Positions 20,968-30,620 of a DNA stretch of 64,000 bases are shown piece by piece. Positions within the stretch are counted from its first letter, which is position 1. Each line of letters opens with the position of its first letter. Under the pieces are notes generated by a model. That model ran no database searches and had not been told where the DNA came from. It worked only from the letters and a program-made list of their open reading frames with translations. The DNA lies in contig NZ_BBMB01000012.1 in NCBI RefSeq assembly GCF_000971235.1, forward strand, positions 62,001 through 126,000, read 5' to 3'. The stretch comes from Demequina subtropica. GTDB lineage: Bacteria > Actinomycetota > Actinomycetes > Actinomycetales > Demequinaceae. A program made the position numbers and the translations under genes.

Positions 20968-22191
20968 GTGCGCGTCCTCCTGGGCGTCACCGGCGGGGTC
21001 GCGGCGTACAAGGCCGCCATCGTGCTGAGACGGCTCAAGGAGGACGGTCACACCGTCCGCGTGGTCCCCACGGCTGCCTCGTTGCAGTTCGTGGGGCGCG
21101 CGACGTGGGAGGCGTTGTCGGGCCTCCCCGCCACGACGGACACCTTCGACAACGTCCCCGCGGTCGAGCACGTGCGGCTCGGCCAGCAGGCGGACCTCGT
21201 GCTGGTCGCGCCCGCGACCGCCGACTTCCTCGCGCAGCTCGCCCACGGCGAGGCTCGCGACCTCCTGGGCAACGCCCTGCTCGCGACGCGGGCCCCCGTG
21301 GTGGTGGCGCCCGCGATGCACACCGAGATGTGGGAGCAGGCCTCGACGCAGGCCAACGTCGCGACGCTGCGCTCCCGTGGGATCACGGTCATCGAACCCG
21401 CGGTCGGTCGGCTCACGGGTCCCGACTCGGGACCCGGGCGCCTTCCCGAGCCCGAGGACATCGTCGCGGCGGCCTACGCCGTGGTCGGCGGGGGACCCGT
21501 GCCCGCCGGCTCATCGTCCGCCCCTTGGGGCGACCTCGCCGGCGTGCGCGTCATCATCTCCGCCGGGGGGACGCGCGAGCCGATCGACGCCGTCAGGTAC
21601 CTGGGCAACCGGTCCTCGGGCCATCAGGGCTTCGCGCTGGCGGAGGCGGCGCGGGAACGCGGCGCGGACGTGACGGTGGTCGCGGCGAACGTGACGCTCC
21701 CGCTGAGCGAGGGCGTCGCGCGCATCGACGTCGAGACGAGCGTGGAGCTCGCCGATGCCGTGCGCGAGGCCGCCGCCGAGGCGGATGTGGTGATCATGGC
21801 CGCGGCGGTCGCCGACTTCCGACCGCGCGAGGCCTCCACCACCAAGATCAAGAAGGACGGCAGCGGGACGCTGTCGCTCGAGCTCGTCGAGACCGAGGAC
21901 ATCCTCCGGTCCCTGGTGCTCGCGCAGGTGCCCGGCCGCACGGTCGTGGGCTTCGCCGCGGAGACGGGCGACGATGCCGCCTCCGCCCTCGAGCACGCGC
22001 GCGCCAAGGCGCGGCGCAAGGGAGCCGACCTGCTCGTCTTCAACCCCGTGGGCGGCGGCCGCGGCTTCGGCGACGTCCCGAACGAGCTGACGATGCTCGA
22101 CGCGTCGGGCGAGGAGCTCGCCCGGGCGGCGGGCAGCAAGCTCGCCGTGGCGCATGCGGTGCTCGACGCGGTGGCGCGGCTCCGAGGCTGA
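20968..22191 (+). CDS. coaBC: Bifunctional phosphopantothenoylcysteine decarboxylase / phosphopantothenate-cysteine ligase
   Basis: A 407-residue two-domain coenzyme A enzyme. The N-terminal CoaC flavoprotein domain (about 1-180) has GVTGGVAAYKA, LVAPATADFLA and PAMHTEMW. The C-terminal CoaB ligase domain has SAGGTREPIDAVRYLGNRSSG, the CTP/substrate region, and AAVADFRP. The CoaC domain decarboxylates what CoaB makes from phosphopantothenate and cysteine. The GTG start follows AGGAGTAA, which overlaps the end of rpoZ. Confidence 0.96.
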   Translation: MRVLLGVTGGVAAYKAAIVLRRLKEDGHTVRVVPTAASLQFVGRATWEALSGLPATTDTFDNVPAVEHVRLGQQADLVLVAPATADFLAQLAHGEARDLLGNALLATRAPVVVAPAMHTEMWEQASTQANVATLRSRGITVIEPAVGRLTGPDSGPGRLPEPEDIVAAAYAVVGGGPVPAGSSSAPWGDLAGVRVIISAGGTREPIDAVRYLGNRSSGHQGFALAEAARERGADVTVVAANVTLPLSEGVARIDVETSVELADAVREAAAEADVVIMAAAVADFRPREASTTKIKKDGSGTLSLELVETEDILRSLVLAQVPGRTVVGFAAETGDDAASALEHARAKARRKGADLLVFNPVGGGRGFGDVPNELTMLDASGEELARAAGSKLAVAHAVLDAVARLRG

Positions 22192-22206
22192 GCGTCTCCC
22201 CGGGGC

Positions 22207-22212
22207 TATGAT
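22207..22212 (+). promoter_or_regulatory. -10 element (TATGAT) of the gene at 22239
   Basis: TATGAT is a near-consensus -10. It lies about 26 bases before ATG 22239, leaving room for a short leader with the ribosome site GGGGAG (22227-22232). Confidence 0.5.
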
Positions 22213-22238
22213 CCCGGCATCTACCTGGGGGAGCAGCG

Positions 22239-22829
22239 ATGATCCATGGACAGCAGCCTGCCGCGCATCACGGCGAGGGCGCCCTCGACCCGGCGTTCGC
22301 CGCGCTGACCGCCGGAGGCGACGGACTCGACGACGTCCGTCCGCACCGCACGTGGATCGCATTCGTCACGATGGCGGTGGTGGTCCTGGGCGCGCTCCTG
22401 GGCTGGCGGCTGATCACGGGCGGCGAGGCGGACGCGCGCGCCGAGGCGGCATCCGATGGCATCGTCCTCGTCGCGCCCGAGAGCGCCCGGGTCCAGATCG
22501 ACGCGGTGGGGGACGGGTACCACGTGTGCGTCTACACGGGCACGGGCGACTCCGGAGACTTCGCCGAGACCGACGACCTCTGCGAGATCGGCCCGTACAC
22601 GTACCGCGTGGTCCCGACCACGGCGAGCGAGGCAGCGAGCTGGGACGCGTACCCCGATGCGGTGGATGGGCTCACCCTGCGCTGGGACCCGGAGGCCGTG
22701 CCCGACCCGCTCCTCGTGGTCGACACGGGCGACAGGGTCTGGCGCGTGGCGTCCGAGACGCGTGACGACGACGCGGCCGGGAGCTTCTCGCTGCTCCTGG
22801 GCACGGTCACCTTCGAGGCGGCCGGGTAG
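22239..22829 (+). CDS. Membrane-anchored protein of unknown function
   Basis: A 196-residue protein not recognised as a known family. A cytoplasmic N-terminus of about 37 residues precedes one membrane helix (about 40-61, IAFVTMAVVVLGALLGW). The extracytoplasmic domain of about 135 residues is rich in strands and has two cysteines (in HVCVYTG and DDLCEIG) that could form a disulfide. GGGGAG lies 6 bases before ATG 22239. It sits between coaBC and metK with its own promoter. It could be a cell-envelope protein, but nothing in the sequence shows a specific role. Confidence 0.75.
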   Translation: MIHGQQPAAHHGEGALDPAFAALTAGGDGLDDVRPHRTWIAFVTMAVVVLGALLGWRLITGGEADARAEAASDGIVLVAPESARVQIDAVGDGYHVCVYTGTGDSGDFAETDDLCEIGPYTYRVVPTTASEAASWDAYPDAVDGLTLRWDPEAVPDPLLVVDTGDRVWRVASETRDDDAAGSFSLLLGTVTFEAAG

Positions 22830-22843
22830 TCGCACCCCGCCAT

Positions 22844-22849
22844 TACGAT
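22844..22849 (+). promoter_or_regulatory. Leaderless-type -10 element of metK (TACGAT)
   Basis: TACGAT ends 7 bases before ATG 22857, with no ribosome site between. This also selects 22857 over the in-frame ATG at 22848, which lies inside the -10. Confidence 0.6.
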
Positions 22850-22856
22850 GTCCCGC

Positions 22857-24026
22857 ATGACCTCCCTCAGGCTGTTCACCTCCGAGTCCGTGACCGAGGG
22901 TCACCCCGACAAGATCTGCGACCAGGTCTCCGACGCGATCCTGGACGAGATGCTCCGTCAGGACCCGCTGTCGCGCGTCGCGGTCGAGACCATGGTGACC
23001 ACGGGGCTCGTGCACGTCGCCGGTGAGGTCACCACCGAGGCGTATGTCGACATCCCTGGAACCATCCGCGGCGTGGTCAACGACATCGGCTACACGTCGT
23101 CCCATGTGGGCTTCGACGGCGACTCGTGCGGCGTCTCGGTGTCGATCGGCGAGCAGTCGCCCGACATCTGGATGGGCGTGGGCAACGCGACGGACTCGGC
23201 GGACCACGAGCTCGGCGCGGGCGACCAGGGCCTGATGTTCGGCTACGCGTGCCAGGACACCCCCGAGCTCATGCCGCTGCCCATCCACATGGCGCACGCC
23301 CTTACCGGGCGCCTCGCGGAGGTGCGCCGCTCCGGGGAGGTCGCCGGGCTGCGTCCCGACGGCAAGGCGCAGGTGACCATCGGCTACGACGGCGAGCGCG
23401 CCGTCTCGGTGGACACGGTCGTCGTGTCGACCCAGCACGCGGAGGAGTTCGCCACCGCGGACCTGCGGGCCGCCGTCGAGGAGCTGGTGATCGCCCCGGT
23501 CCTCGCACGCTACGAGCTCGACGCCTCCGCGCACCGCTCGCTCATCAACCCCACCGGTCGTTTCGAGATCGGCGGGCCCAAGGGTGACGCGGGCCTCACG
23601 GGCCGGAAGATCATCGTCGACACCTACGGCGGCATGGCGCGCCACGGCGGCGGCGCGTTCTCCGGCAAGGACCCGTCGAAGGTCGACCGCTCGGCCGCGT
23701 ACGCGATGCGCTGGGTCGCCAAGAACGTGGTGGCCGCCGGTCTGGCCGACCGCTGCGAGGTCCAGGTCGCGTACGCGATCGGCACCGCGCATCCCGTGGG
23801 CCTGTACGTGGAGACCTTCGGGACCGCGACGGTGGCAGAGGACCGCATCGTCGCCGCGATCCGCGACGTCTTCGACCTGCGTCCCGGCGCGATCATCGAG
23901 GCGCTCGACCTGCGCCGCCCGATCTACCGCCAGACGGCCGCGTACGGGCACTTCGGCCGCGAGCTGCCCGACTTCACGTGGGAGCGCACCGACCGCGCCG
24001 CCGATCTCGCGAGCGCGGCGCGATAG
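22857..24026 (+). CDS. metK: S-adenosylmethionine synthetase
   Basis: A 389-residue enzyme making S-adenosylmethionine from methionine and ATP. Signatures are [13 protein letters not shown] at the N-terminus, [19 protein letters not shown] near residue 120, and [15 protein letters not shown] near residues 263-277. The family start [11 protein letters not shown] fits ATG 22857. The upstream context indicates a leaderless mRNA, so a SAM riboswitch is not expected and none is seen. Confidence 0.97.
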   Translation: MTSLRLFTSESVTEGHPDKICDQVSDAILDEMLRQDPLSRVAVETMVTTGLVHVAGEVTTEAYVDIPGTIRGVVNDIGYTSSHVGFDGDSCGVSVSIGEQSPDIWMGVGNATDSADHELGAGDQGLMFGYACQDTPELMPLPIHMAHALTGRLAEVRRSGEVAGLRPDGKAQVTIGYDGERAVSVDTVVVSTQHAEEFATADLRAAVEELVIAPVLARYELDASAHRSLINPTGRFEIGGPKGDAGLTGRKIIVDTYGGMARHGGGAFSGKDPSKVDRSAAYAMRWVAKNVVAAGLADRCEVQVAYAIGTAHPVGLYVETFGTATVAEDRIVAAIRDVFDLRPGAIIEALDLRRPIYRQTAAYGHFGRELPDFTWERTDRAADLASAAR

Positions 24027-25999
24027 CCGCGCTGCTGCCCCGCACTGTCGCGCGCGTCTGCGTCGACAGCGAGCTGCCGCACCTCGACAGGCCCTTCGAC
24101 TACGAGGTGCCGGAGAAGCTGCTCGCCACCGTCGCCGTGGGCTCGCGCGTGCGCGTGCGCTTCAGCGGGCGCCTGCTCAACGGCGTGGTGATCGCGCTGG
24201 ACGACGACAGCGACTTCGAGGGCACGCTTCTTCCGCTCCACTCCGCCTCGGCGGTTCCCTCGTACACGCCGGAGTCCATCGTCTTCGCGGAGCAGGTGGC
24301 CCGGCGCTACGGCGGCAGCCTGTGGGACGTGCTCCGCCTCATGGCCCCGCCTCGGGTCGCCGGGGTCGAGAAGCGCGACTGGTCCACGGTGGAGCACGAC
24401 GAGCAGGCCTTCGCCGAGGCTCACGCGACGCTCGCGCCCGCCGCGGCGCAGGTCTCCCTTCCCGACGATGCCGTCGCGCGAGGCGCCCGGATCGTCTGGG
24501 AGGCGGTGCCCGACCCGTCCCGCCGCCACGGGCTGCCGATCGACGCACTGCTCGCGCCCGCCGTGGCCGTGGCCTCACGAGGCCTGTCGTCGCTGGTGAT
24601 CCTTCCCGACGCGCGCGCGGTCGCGGCGGCCTCCGACGCGTTGGAGCGCGCGGGGCTCGCACGCTGGACTGCCCGCTCGGGCGGTCACTTCGCGGTGCTC
24701 CACGCGGACGACGGCTCGTCCGTCCGGTTCGGCTCCTATCTCGCGGCCCTCCAGGGCCACGCGCGCATCGTGCTCGGGACACGCCCGGTCGCCCTCCAGC
24801 CGGTGCCGGCGCTCGGGCTGATCGTCATGTGGGACGAGGCCTCGCCGGTCTACGACGATCCCCACGCGCCGTATCCGCACGCGCGCACGCTGGCCGCGAT
24901 GCGGGCGGACGAGGCCGGCGCCGGCGTGCTCCTCGCCTCGTACGCGCCGAGCGTCGAGGCGATGTCGCTGGTCGCGCACGGCTGGGCCGAGCGTGCGGGC
25001 GTGCCGCGCGGCGAGGTGCGCAGCGCGACGCCCCTGGTCACCGTGGTGGACGATGCGCGGCGGGAGGCCGAGGGCGCCTCGGGCTGGCACTGGATGCCGG
25101 CCTCGGTGTGGCGCCGGGCGCGCGCGGCGCTCGAGCACGGGCCCGTCGGCATCATGGTCCCGCGCGCCGGCTACGTGCGGGCCACGGCCTGCGCCCGATG
25201 CGGCGAGTGGGCCGCGTGCCCGACCTGCGACGGGCCCCTGCGCCGGGACTCCGCCGCCGACCCGCTGCGGTGCGGCGAGTGCGGCGCCGAGCATCCGCAC
25301 TGGCACTGCTCCCAGTGCGGCTCGCCGGCGACCAAGCAGCTGCGGCAGGGCGTCGAGCGGATCGCGGAGCAGGTCACCGCGATGGCGCCCGGGGTCCCGG
25401 TGACCCTGTCCGCCGGCGCGGTCGGCACCGTGCCCGACGGTCAGGTCTCGGAGGGGATCGTCGTCGCCACCCCGGGGGCCCTGCCGGCGGTCGTCGGCGG
25501 CTACGCGCGCATCGTCATCGTCGGCGCGGACGTACCGGCGGGAGGCGCGCTCGGCGCGGAGCTCCAGGCGCTGCGCTGGTGGCTGTCGGTCGCGGCGCTC
25601 GCGCGCCCTCGCGGCGACGGGGGAGAGGTGCTCGCGGTGGGCGAGCTGCCGCCCGCCGTCCGTGAGGCGCTGGTCGGGTGGTCCGCCGGCGACTCCGCGT
25701 GGGAGGCCTACCTCGAGCGTGCCGACCTCGCCCTCCCGCCGTACCGGCGCGCGATCCGGCTCTGGGGGGAGCGGCCCGTGCTGACGCTCGCGCTGTCCGA
25801 GACCGTCGAGGGGGAGCGCCTCGAGCGCCACAGGGACGTGGCGGTCGTCGACGCGAAGGGCGGTGTCACGCTGCTGGTGACGCGCAGGGCCGCGCAGGCC
25901 GTGGTGGACGTGCTGCGCCGCCGGCAGCAGGAGTTCTCCAAGGCCGGCGACGGCGAGCTGCGCATGCGGGTCGACGCCCCGCTGGAACCCGTGTCCTGA
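23978..25999 (+). CDS. priA: PriA-like primosomal protein without helicase motifs
   Basis: About 673 residues if it starts at GTG 23978, which overlaps metK by 49 bases; the true start is uncertain because no ATG or GTG lies between the metK stop and the conserved N-terminus [17 protein letters not shown]. The N-terminal DNA-binding domain and the zinc-binding cysteines (about 405-450, [26 protein letters not shown]) are intact. The Walker A motif is missing and the DEAH box is degenerate (WDEAS). Loss of helicase motifs is known in actinobacterial PriA, so the protein is thought to act in primosome assembly without unwinding. Confidence 0.85.
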   Translation: MGAHRPRRRSRERGAIAALLPRTVARVCVDSELPHLDRPFDYEVPEKLLATVAVGSRVRVRFSGRLLNGVVIALDDDSDFEGTLLPLHSASAVPSYTPESIVFAEQVARRYGGSLWDVLRLMAPPRVAGVEKRDWSTVEHDEQAFAEAHATLAPAAAQVSLPDDAVARGARIVWEAVPDPSRRHGLPIDALLAPAVAVASRGLSSLVILPDARAVAAASDALERAGLARWTARSGGHFAVLHADDGSSVRFGSYLAALQGHARIVLGTRPVALQPVPALGLIVMWDEASPVYDDPHAPYPHARTLAAMRADEAGAGVLLASYAPSVEAMSLVAHGWAERAGVPRGEVRSATPLVTVVDDARREAEGASGWHWMPASVWRRARAALEHGPVGIMVPRAGYVRATACARCGEWAACPTCDGPLRRDSAADPLRCGECGAEHPHWHCSQCGSPATKQLRQGVERIAEQVTAMAPGVPVTLSAGAVGTVPDGQVSEGIVVATPGALPAVVGGYARIVIVGADVPAGGALGAELQALRWWLSVAALARPRGDGGEVLAVGELPPAVREALVGWSAGDSAWEAYLERADLALPPYRRAIRLWGERPVLTLALSETVEGERLERHRDVAVVDAKGGVTLLVTRRAAQAVVDVLRRRQQEFSKAGDGELRMRVDAPLEPVS

Positions 26000-26009
26000 G
26001 AGCCGCCCC

Positions 26010-26015
26010 TAGACT
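26010..26015 (+). promoter_or_regulatory. Leaderless-type -10 element of fmt (TAGACT)
   Basis: TAGACT ends 6 bases before ATG 26022. No ribosome site is present, so transcription probably starts at the ATG. Confidence 0.55.
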
Positions 26016-26021
26016 GGTCCG

Positions 26022-26957
26022 ATGCGCCTGATCTTCGCCGGAACGCCCGAGATCGCCGTCCCGACGCTGGCCGCCCTCGAGGATGCGGGCCACGAGATCG
26101 TGGCCGTCCTGACCCAACCCGACGCGCGCGGCAAGCGTGGTCGCACGCTCCATCCGTCGCCCGTCAAGGAGTACGCGCTCGAGCGCGGCCTCGACGTATG
26201 GACGCCGGAGAAGGCCTCCGCGCCCGAGGTGGTGGCCCGCGTCAAGGAGCTCGAGGTCGACGCCGCCGCGGTGGTGGCGTACGGGCAGATCCTGCGCCCG
26301 CGGCTGCTCGAGGCGGTGCGCCTCGCGTGGGTGAACCTGCACTTCTCGGTGCTCCCCACGTGGCGGGGTGCCGCCCCGGTGCAGCGCGCGATCATGGCCG
26401 GCGACGAGGTCACGGGCGCGAGCACGTTCGTCATCGAGAAGGGGCTCGACACCGGGCCGGTGATCGGCACGCTGACCGAGCGCATCCGCGTCACCGACAC
26501 CGCGGGCGACCTCCTCGAGAGGCTCGCCCGGCTCGGCGCGCCGCTCATGGTGCAGTCGCTCGAGGCGCTGGACTCGGGCGTGGCCCGACCCGCCGCGCAG
26601 AGCGGCGACGACGTCAGCTACGCGGAGAAGCTCACGCGCGAGGACGCCTATGTCCGCTGGGACCTCGCGGGGCACCTCGTCGACCGCCGCATCCGCGGGT
26701 GCACGCCCGCGCCGGGCGCCTGGACCACGCTCCCCGACGGCTCGGTCGCCAAGCTCGGCCCGGTGTCGCCGCGGCCGCAGCGCGCCCGCACCGTTCCGGG
26801 GCAGCTCCGCGAGGAGGCAGGCGAGGTGCTCGTCGGCACCGGCACCGAGCCGGTCGCGCTCAGCTGGATCGCTCCCGCGGGCAAGAAGCCGATGGACGCC
26901 GCGGCCTGGTGGCGCGGCGCACGCCTGGGCGAGGGCGCCCAGCTGGGGGAGGCATGA
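26022..26957 (+). CDS. fmt: Methionyl-tRNA formyltransferase
   Basis: A 311-residue enzyme that formylates initiator Met-tRNA using 10-formyltetrahydrofolate. The N-terminus IFAGTPEIAVPTL is typical. The catalytic region has NLHFSVLPTWRGAAPVQ (about 104-120), with the conserved Asn and His. A C-terminal OB-like tRNA-binding domain covers about 205-311. It overlaps rsmB by four bases, forming a fmt-rsmB pair as in many bacteria. Confidence 0.95.
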   Translation: MRLIFAGTPEIAVPTLAALEDAGHEIVAVLTQPDARGKRGRTLHPSPVKEYALERGLDVWTPEKASAPEVVARVKELEVDAAAVVAYGQILRPRLLEAVRLAWVNLHFSVLPTWRGAAPVQRAIMAGDEVTGASTFVIEKGLDTGPVIGTLTERIRVTDTAGDLLERLARLGAPLMVQSLEALDSGVARPAAQSGDDVSYAEKLTREDAYVRWDLAGHLVDRRIRGCTPAPGAWTTLPDGSVAKLGPVSPRPQRARTVPGQLREEAGEVLVGTGTEPVALSWIAPAGKKPMDAAAWWRGARLGEGAQLGEA

Positions 26958-28300
26958 GCCGCGCACGGGACGTCGCCTACGACTGCGTGATGGCGGTCTC
27001 GACCGAGGGCGCGTACGCGAACCTGCTGCTCCCTTCGCTGCTCGAGAAGGCAGGGCTCGAGGGGCGCGACGCCGGCTTCACCACCGAGCTCGCGTACGGA
27101 GCCCTGCGCATGCGCGGGCTGTACGACGCGATCATCGGCAAGGCCTCGGGCCGCGACCCGCGCGACCTCGATCCCGAGGTGCGCGTCGCGCTGTGGCTCG
27201 GCACGCATCAGGCGATCGCCATGCGCGTCCCCGCGCATGCCGCCGTGAACGAGACGGTCGACCAGGTCCGCCGCGAGCGCGGTGCGGGTGCCGCCAAGTT
27301 CGCCAACGCGATCATGCGCCGCGTGACCGAGCGGGACGCCGAGGGCTGGCTCGCCGCGGTCGCCGCGGGCGACTCGCGCGCGGCGGTCGCCACGCGCCAT
27401 TCGCACCCGGAGTGGGTGGTGCGGGAGCTCGAGGAGGCGCTCGCCGCCGACGGGCACGGGGGAGAGGTGACCGCGCTCCTCGAGTCGGACAACTCGCCGG
27501 CGCGCGTCACGCTCGTGGCGCGACCCGGGCTGATCGACCGCGAGGAGCTGATCCAGCAGGCTGGCGGCGAGGCCGGCGAGTACTCGCCGTACGCGGTGGT
27601 GCTGCCCGGCGGGCGTCCCGGCGACCTCGAGGCGGTGGCCGACGCCACCGCGGCGGTGCAGGACGAGGGCAGCCAGGTGGTCGCGGCCGCCCTGGCGTAT
27701 GCGCAGCCGGTCGAGCCCGGCGAGCGCTGGCTCGATCTGTGCTCGGGTCCGGGAGGCAAGGCGGCGCTGCTCGGTGCGCTCGCCGCGGACGGAGCCGCGA
27801 CGCTCGACGCGGTCGAGCTGCACCCCCACCGCGCGGACCTGGTGCGCCGCTCGACGCGTGCCGTTCCCGAGGGCGTGGTCACCGTGCATACCGGTGACGG
27901 GACCACGTGGGGCGAGGACGAGGCGTACGACCGCATCGTCCTCGACGCGCCGTGCTCGGGGCTGGGCGCGCTGCGTCGCAGGCCCGAGTCGCGCTGGCGG
28001 CGCCAGCCCGAGGACCTCCCCGAGCTCGTCGACCTCCAGAAGGCGCTGCTCGCCAACGCCGAGCGGCTGCTCGCCCCGGGCGGGCTGCTCGCCTACATCA
28101 CGTGCTCGCCGGTCCTCGCCGAGACGCGCGAGATCGTGGCCGGCACCACGCTCCGTCAGCTCGATGCGCGCGACGCGGTCGCCGCGGTGACCGGCACCGT
28201 GCCCCGCATGTGGGGCGAGGGGCCGCACGTCCAGCTCTGGACGCACGTGCACGGCACCGACGCGATGTTCCTCGCGCTGCTGGAGAAGCCCCTCAGCTGA
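26954..28300 (+). CDS. rsmB: 16S rRNA m5C967 methyltransferase (RsmB/Sun family)
   Basis: A 448-residue protein with an N-terminal NusB-like RNA-binding domain (about 1-140) and a C-terminal SAM methyltransferase domain. The SAM loop is LDLCSGPGGKA near residue 260. The two RNA m5C cysteines are in LDAPCSGLGALRRRPE (about residue 335) and YITCSPV (about residue 383), where the first releases product and the second is the nucleophile. ATG 26954 overlaps the fmt stop. Confidence 0.93.
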   Translation: MSRARDVAYDCVMAVSTEGAYANLLLPSLLEKAGLEGRDAGFTTELAYGALRMRGLYDAIIGKASGRDPRDLDPEVRVALWLGTHQAIAMRVPAHAAVNETVDQVRRERGAGAAKFANAIMRRVTERDAEGWLAAVAAGDSRAAVATRHSHPEWVVRELEEALAADGHGGEVTALLESDNSPARVTLVARPGLIDREELIQQAGGEAGEYSPYAVVLPGGRPGDLEAVADATAAVQDEGSQVVAAALAYAQPVEPGERWLDLCSGPGGKAALLGALAADGAATLDAVELHPHRADLVRRSTRAVPEGVVTVHTGDGTTWGEDEAYDRIVLDAPCSGLGALRRRPESRWRRQPEDLPELVDLQKALLANAERLLAPGGLLAYITCSPVLAETREIVAGTTLRQLDARDAVAAVTGTVPRMWGEGPHVQLWTHVHGTDAMFLALLEKPLS

Positions 28301-28330
28301 GACGCGGATCTGGGCCGCCGCGGTCACGGC

Positions 28331-28336
28331 TAGGCT
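28331..28336 (+). promoter_or_regulatory. Leaderless-type -10 element of rpe (TAGGCT)
   Basis: TAGGCT ends 6 bases before ATG 28343 with no ribosome site between. Confidence 0.55.
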
Positions 28337-28342
28337 CGTCGC

Positions 28343-29011
28343 ATGGCCATCCAGATCGCGCCGAGCATCCTGTCCGCCGACTTCGCGAACCTCGAGCGGG
28401 ACATCCTCGAGGTCGCCGACGCGGACTGGCTGCACGTCGACGTGATGGACGGGCACTTCGTGCCCAACATGACGCTCGGGCTGCCCGTGGTCGAGCGCAT
28501 CGCGCAGGTCTCGCCGCTGCCCATCGACGCGCACCTCATGATCGACGACCCCGACCGCTGGGCGCCGCGCTACGCGGAGGCAGGAGCCGCATCGGTGACG
28601 TTCCACCTCGAGGCGGCGCGGGACCCGCGCGCGATCGCCGCGGACCTCCACAGCCTGGGCAAGCGGGCCTCGTGCGCCATCAAGCCCGGCACCCCGGTGG
28701 AGGACGTGCTGCCGCTCATCGACACGCTCGACATGGTGCTCGTGATGACCGTGGAGCCGGGCTTCGGCGGCCAGTCCTTCATGGCGGACATGGTGCCCAA
28801 GCTGACGACGCTGCGGGCAGCCGCCGAGGCCGCCGGGCGGGACCTCCGGCTCCAGACCGACGGCGGCATCGCTCGCGCCACGATCGGCACCGTGGTCGAG
28901 GCCGGCTGCGACGTGGTGGTCGCCGGCTCCGCGATCTACGGCGCCCCGGACCGGGCCGGTGAGATCGCCGCGCTGCGCGAGCTCGCGGAGGCGGTGCACC
29001 ATCACGCGTGA
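28343..29011 (+). CDS. rpe: Ribulose-phosphate 3-epimerase
   Basis: A 222-residue TIM-barrel enzyme interconverting ribulose-5-phosphate and xylulose-5-phosphate. Motifs are PSILSADFANLE, HVDVMDGHFVPNMTLG (metal ligands), VMTVEPGFGGQSF and QTDGGI. Its substrate ribulose-5-phosphate is also the precursor consumed by the RibB part of RibBA encoded downstream, which makes the adjacency to the rib genes sensible. Confidence 0.96.
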   Translation: MAIQIAPSILSADFANLERDILEVADADWLHVDVMDGHFVPNMTLGLPVVERIAQVSPLPIDAHLMIDDPDRWAPRYAEAGAASVTFHLEAARDPRAIAADLHSLGKRASCAIKPGTPVEDVLPLIDTLDMVLVMTVEPGFGGQSFMADMVPKLTTLRAAAEAAGRDLRLQTDGGIARATIGTVVEAGCDVVVAGSAIYGAPDRAGEIAALRELAEAVHHHA

Positions 29012-29030
29012 GGCCGCCGGCGCCGACGCG

Positions 29031-30029
29031 GTGCATCTCGCCCGCGCGGTGGAGCTCGCGGCGCGCGGACCTGCGCACGGCCCCAACCCGCGTGTGGGCT
29101 GCGTCATCGTCGCAGCCGACGGCACGATGCTGGGCGAAGGCTGGCATCGCGGCGCGGGGACCCCGCACGCCGAGCCCGCCGCGCTCGCCGATGCGCGCGA
29201 GCGCGGGCACGACGTGGCAGGCGCCACCGCGTACGTGACCCTCGAGCCGTGCAGCCACACGGGCCGCACGGGGCCGTGCACCGACGCGCTGGCCGCCGCG
29301 GGCATCGCGTCGGTGCGTTTCGCGGTCGAGGACCCCAACCCTCAGGCGGCCGGAGGCGGCGAGGTGCTGCGGGGTCGCGGCATCGACGCCCGCCATGCGG
29401 CCTACGCGCCCGCCGCGGCGCTCAACCGGCGCTGGCTCGGCGCGGTCGAGCAGGGCCGCCCCTGGGTGATCGTGAAGTGGGCGCAGACGCTCGACGGCCG
29501 CACCGCCGCCCAGGACGGCACCAGCTTCTGGATCACGGGCGAGGAGGCGCGGGCTCACGCCCACGGCGTGCGTGCCGAGGTCGACGCGATCCTGGTGGGC
29601 ACGGGGACGGTCGTCGTCGACGACCCGTCGCTCTCGGCCCGACCTCCCCACATCGAGGACCCCCACCAGCCGTTGCGCGCGGTGCTCGGGCTACGCGACA
29701 CGTTCGGGGCCAAGGTGTGGCGCGACGACAACGCGATCGCCATCCGCTCCCACGACCCCCACGAGGCGCTCGCCGCGCTCGCCGCGCGCGAGGTGCGTAC
29801 CGTGGTGGTCGAGGGAGGGGGCACGGTCACCACCGCGTTCCTGCGCGCGGGCCTCGTCGACGAGGTCCACGCCTACATCGCCCCGGCCATCCTGGGCGCC
29901 GGGACATCGGCCGTGGGAGACCTGGGAATCGGGACGATGGGCGGGGCGTTGAGGGGGCGGGACGTGACCGCGACCGCCCTGGGCGTCGATACGCTGGTCA
30001 CCGCCTTCTTCCAGAGAGGACCGCAGTAG
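29031..30029 (+). CDS. ribD: Bifunctional riboflavin deaminase/reductase RibD
   Basis: A deaminase-reductase acting on the pyrimidine product of GTP cyclohydrolase II. The N-terminal cytidine-deaminase-like domain has PNPRVGCVIV, the zinc ligands HAEP and LEPCSHTGRTGPC. The reductase domain follows from about residue 145 (KWAQTLDGRTAAQDG). GTG 29031 gives 332 residues beginning just before the conserved LARAVELAARG. A longer frame reaches GTG 28959 inside rpe, and no ATG lies between, so the start is uncertain. ribE begins immediately after the stop. Confidence 0.9.
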   Translation: MHLARAVELAARGPAHGPNPRVGCVIVAADGTMLGEGWHRGAGTPHAEPAALADARERGHDVAGATAYVTLEPCSHTGRTGPCTDALAAAGIASVRFAVEDPNPQAAGGGEVLRGRGIDARHAAYAPAAALNRRWLGAVEQGRPWVIVKWAQTLDGRTAAQDGTSFWITGEEARAHAHGVRAEVDAILVGTGTVVVDDPSLSARPPHIEDPHQPLRAVLGLRDTFGAKVWRDDNAIAIRSHDPHEALAALAAREVRTVVVEGGGTVTTAFLRAGLVDEVHAYIAPAILGAGTSAVGDLGIGTMGGALRGRDVTATALGVDTLVTAFFQRGPQ

Positions 30030-30620
30030 ATGTTCACCGGCATCGTCGAGTCGCTCGGCACCGTCACCTCCGTGACCGGCACCGACGCGACCGCACGGCT
30101 CACCATCGAGGCCCCCGGCCTCACCGATCTTGTCCACGGCGAGTCGATCGCCGTCCAGGGCGTGTGCCTCACCGTCGCGACGCACGAGGGCAGCACCTGG
30201 ACCGCTGACGTCATGCGCGTCACGCTCGAGACCACCGCGCTCGGCGACCTCGCGGCGGGCTCGCAGGTCAACCTCGAGCGGGCGACCCCCGCGGGCGGGC
30301 GCCTCGGCGGCCACATCATGCAGGGCCACGTGGACGGGGTCGCGACGCTCGTGACGCGCGACTCGCAGCCCGAGTGGACCGACCTCACGTTCGAGATCCC
30401 GGCCGAGCTCACCCGCTACGTGGTCCGCAAGGGGTCGATCGCTCTCAACGGCGTGTCCCTCACGGTCGCCGAGATCGACGATGCGCGGGTGACGGTCTCC
30501 CTCATCCCGACCACCCTGGCGGAGACGACGTTCGGCTCCATCGAGGTCGGCGCGCGCGCCAACGTCGAGGTCGACGTCGTCGCGAAGTACGTCGAGAAGC
30601 TCGTGGCGGCGCACGCATGA
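30030..30620 (+). CDS. ribE: Riboflavin synthase alpha chain
   Basis: A 196-residue enzyme that dismutates two lumazines into riboflavin. It starts with the invariant MFTGIVE and has two homologous lumazine-binding barrels (about 1-95 and 96-190); GGRLGGHIMQGHVDG marks the junction and the second begins near FEIPAELTRYVVRKGSI. It abuts ribD without a gap and overlaps ribBA by four bases. Confidence 0.95.
   Translation: MFTGIVESLGTVTSVTGTDATARLTIEAPGLTDLVHGESIAVQGVCLTVATHEGSTWTADVMRVTLETTALGDLAAGSQVNLERATPAGGRLGGHIMQGHVDGVATLVTRDSQPEWTDLTFEIPAELTRYVVRKGSIALNGVSLTVAEIDDARVTVSLIPTTLAETTFGSIEVGARANVEVDVVAKYVEKLVAAHA

Noticed and set aside
22830-22860. SAM riboswitch before metK
   Set aside because: The gap is 27 bases and metK appears leaderless, so there is no room for an aptamer.
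28300-29035. FMN riboswitch before the rib genes
   Set aside because: ribD follows rpe within 20 bases, and no RFN-element core is visible there or before rpe.
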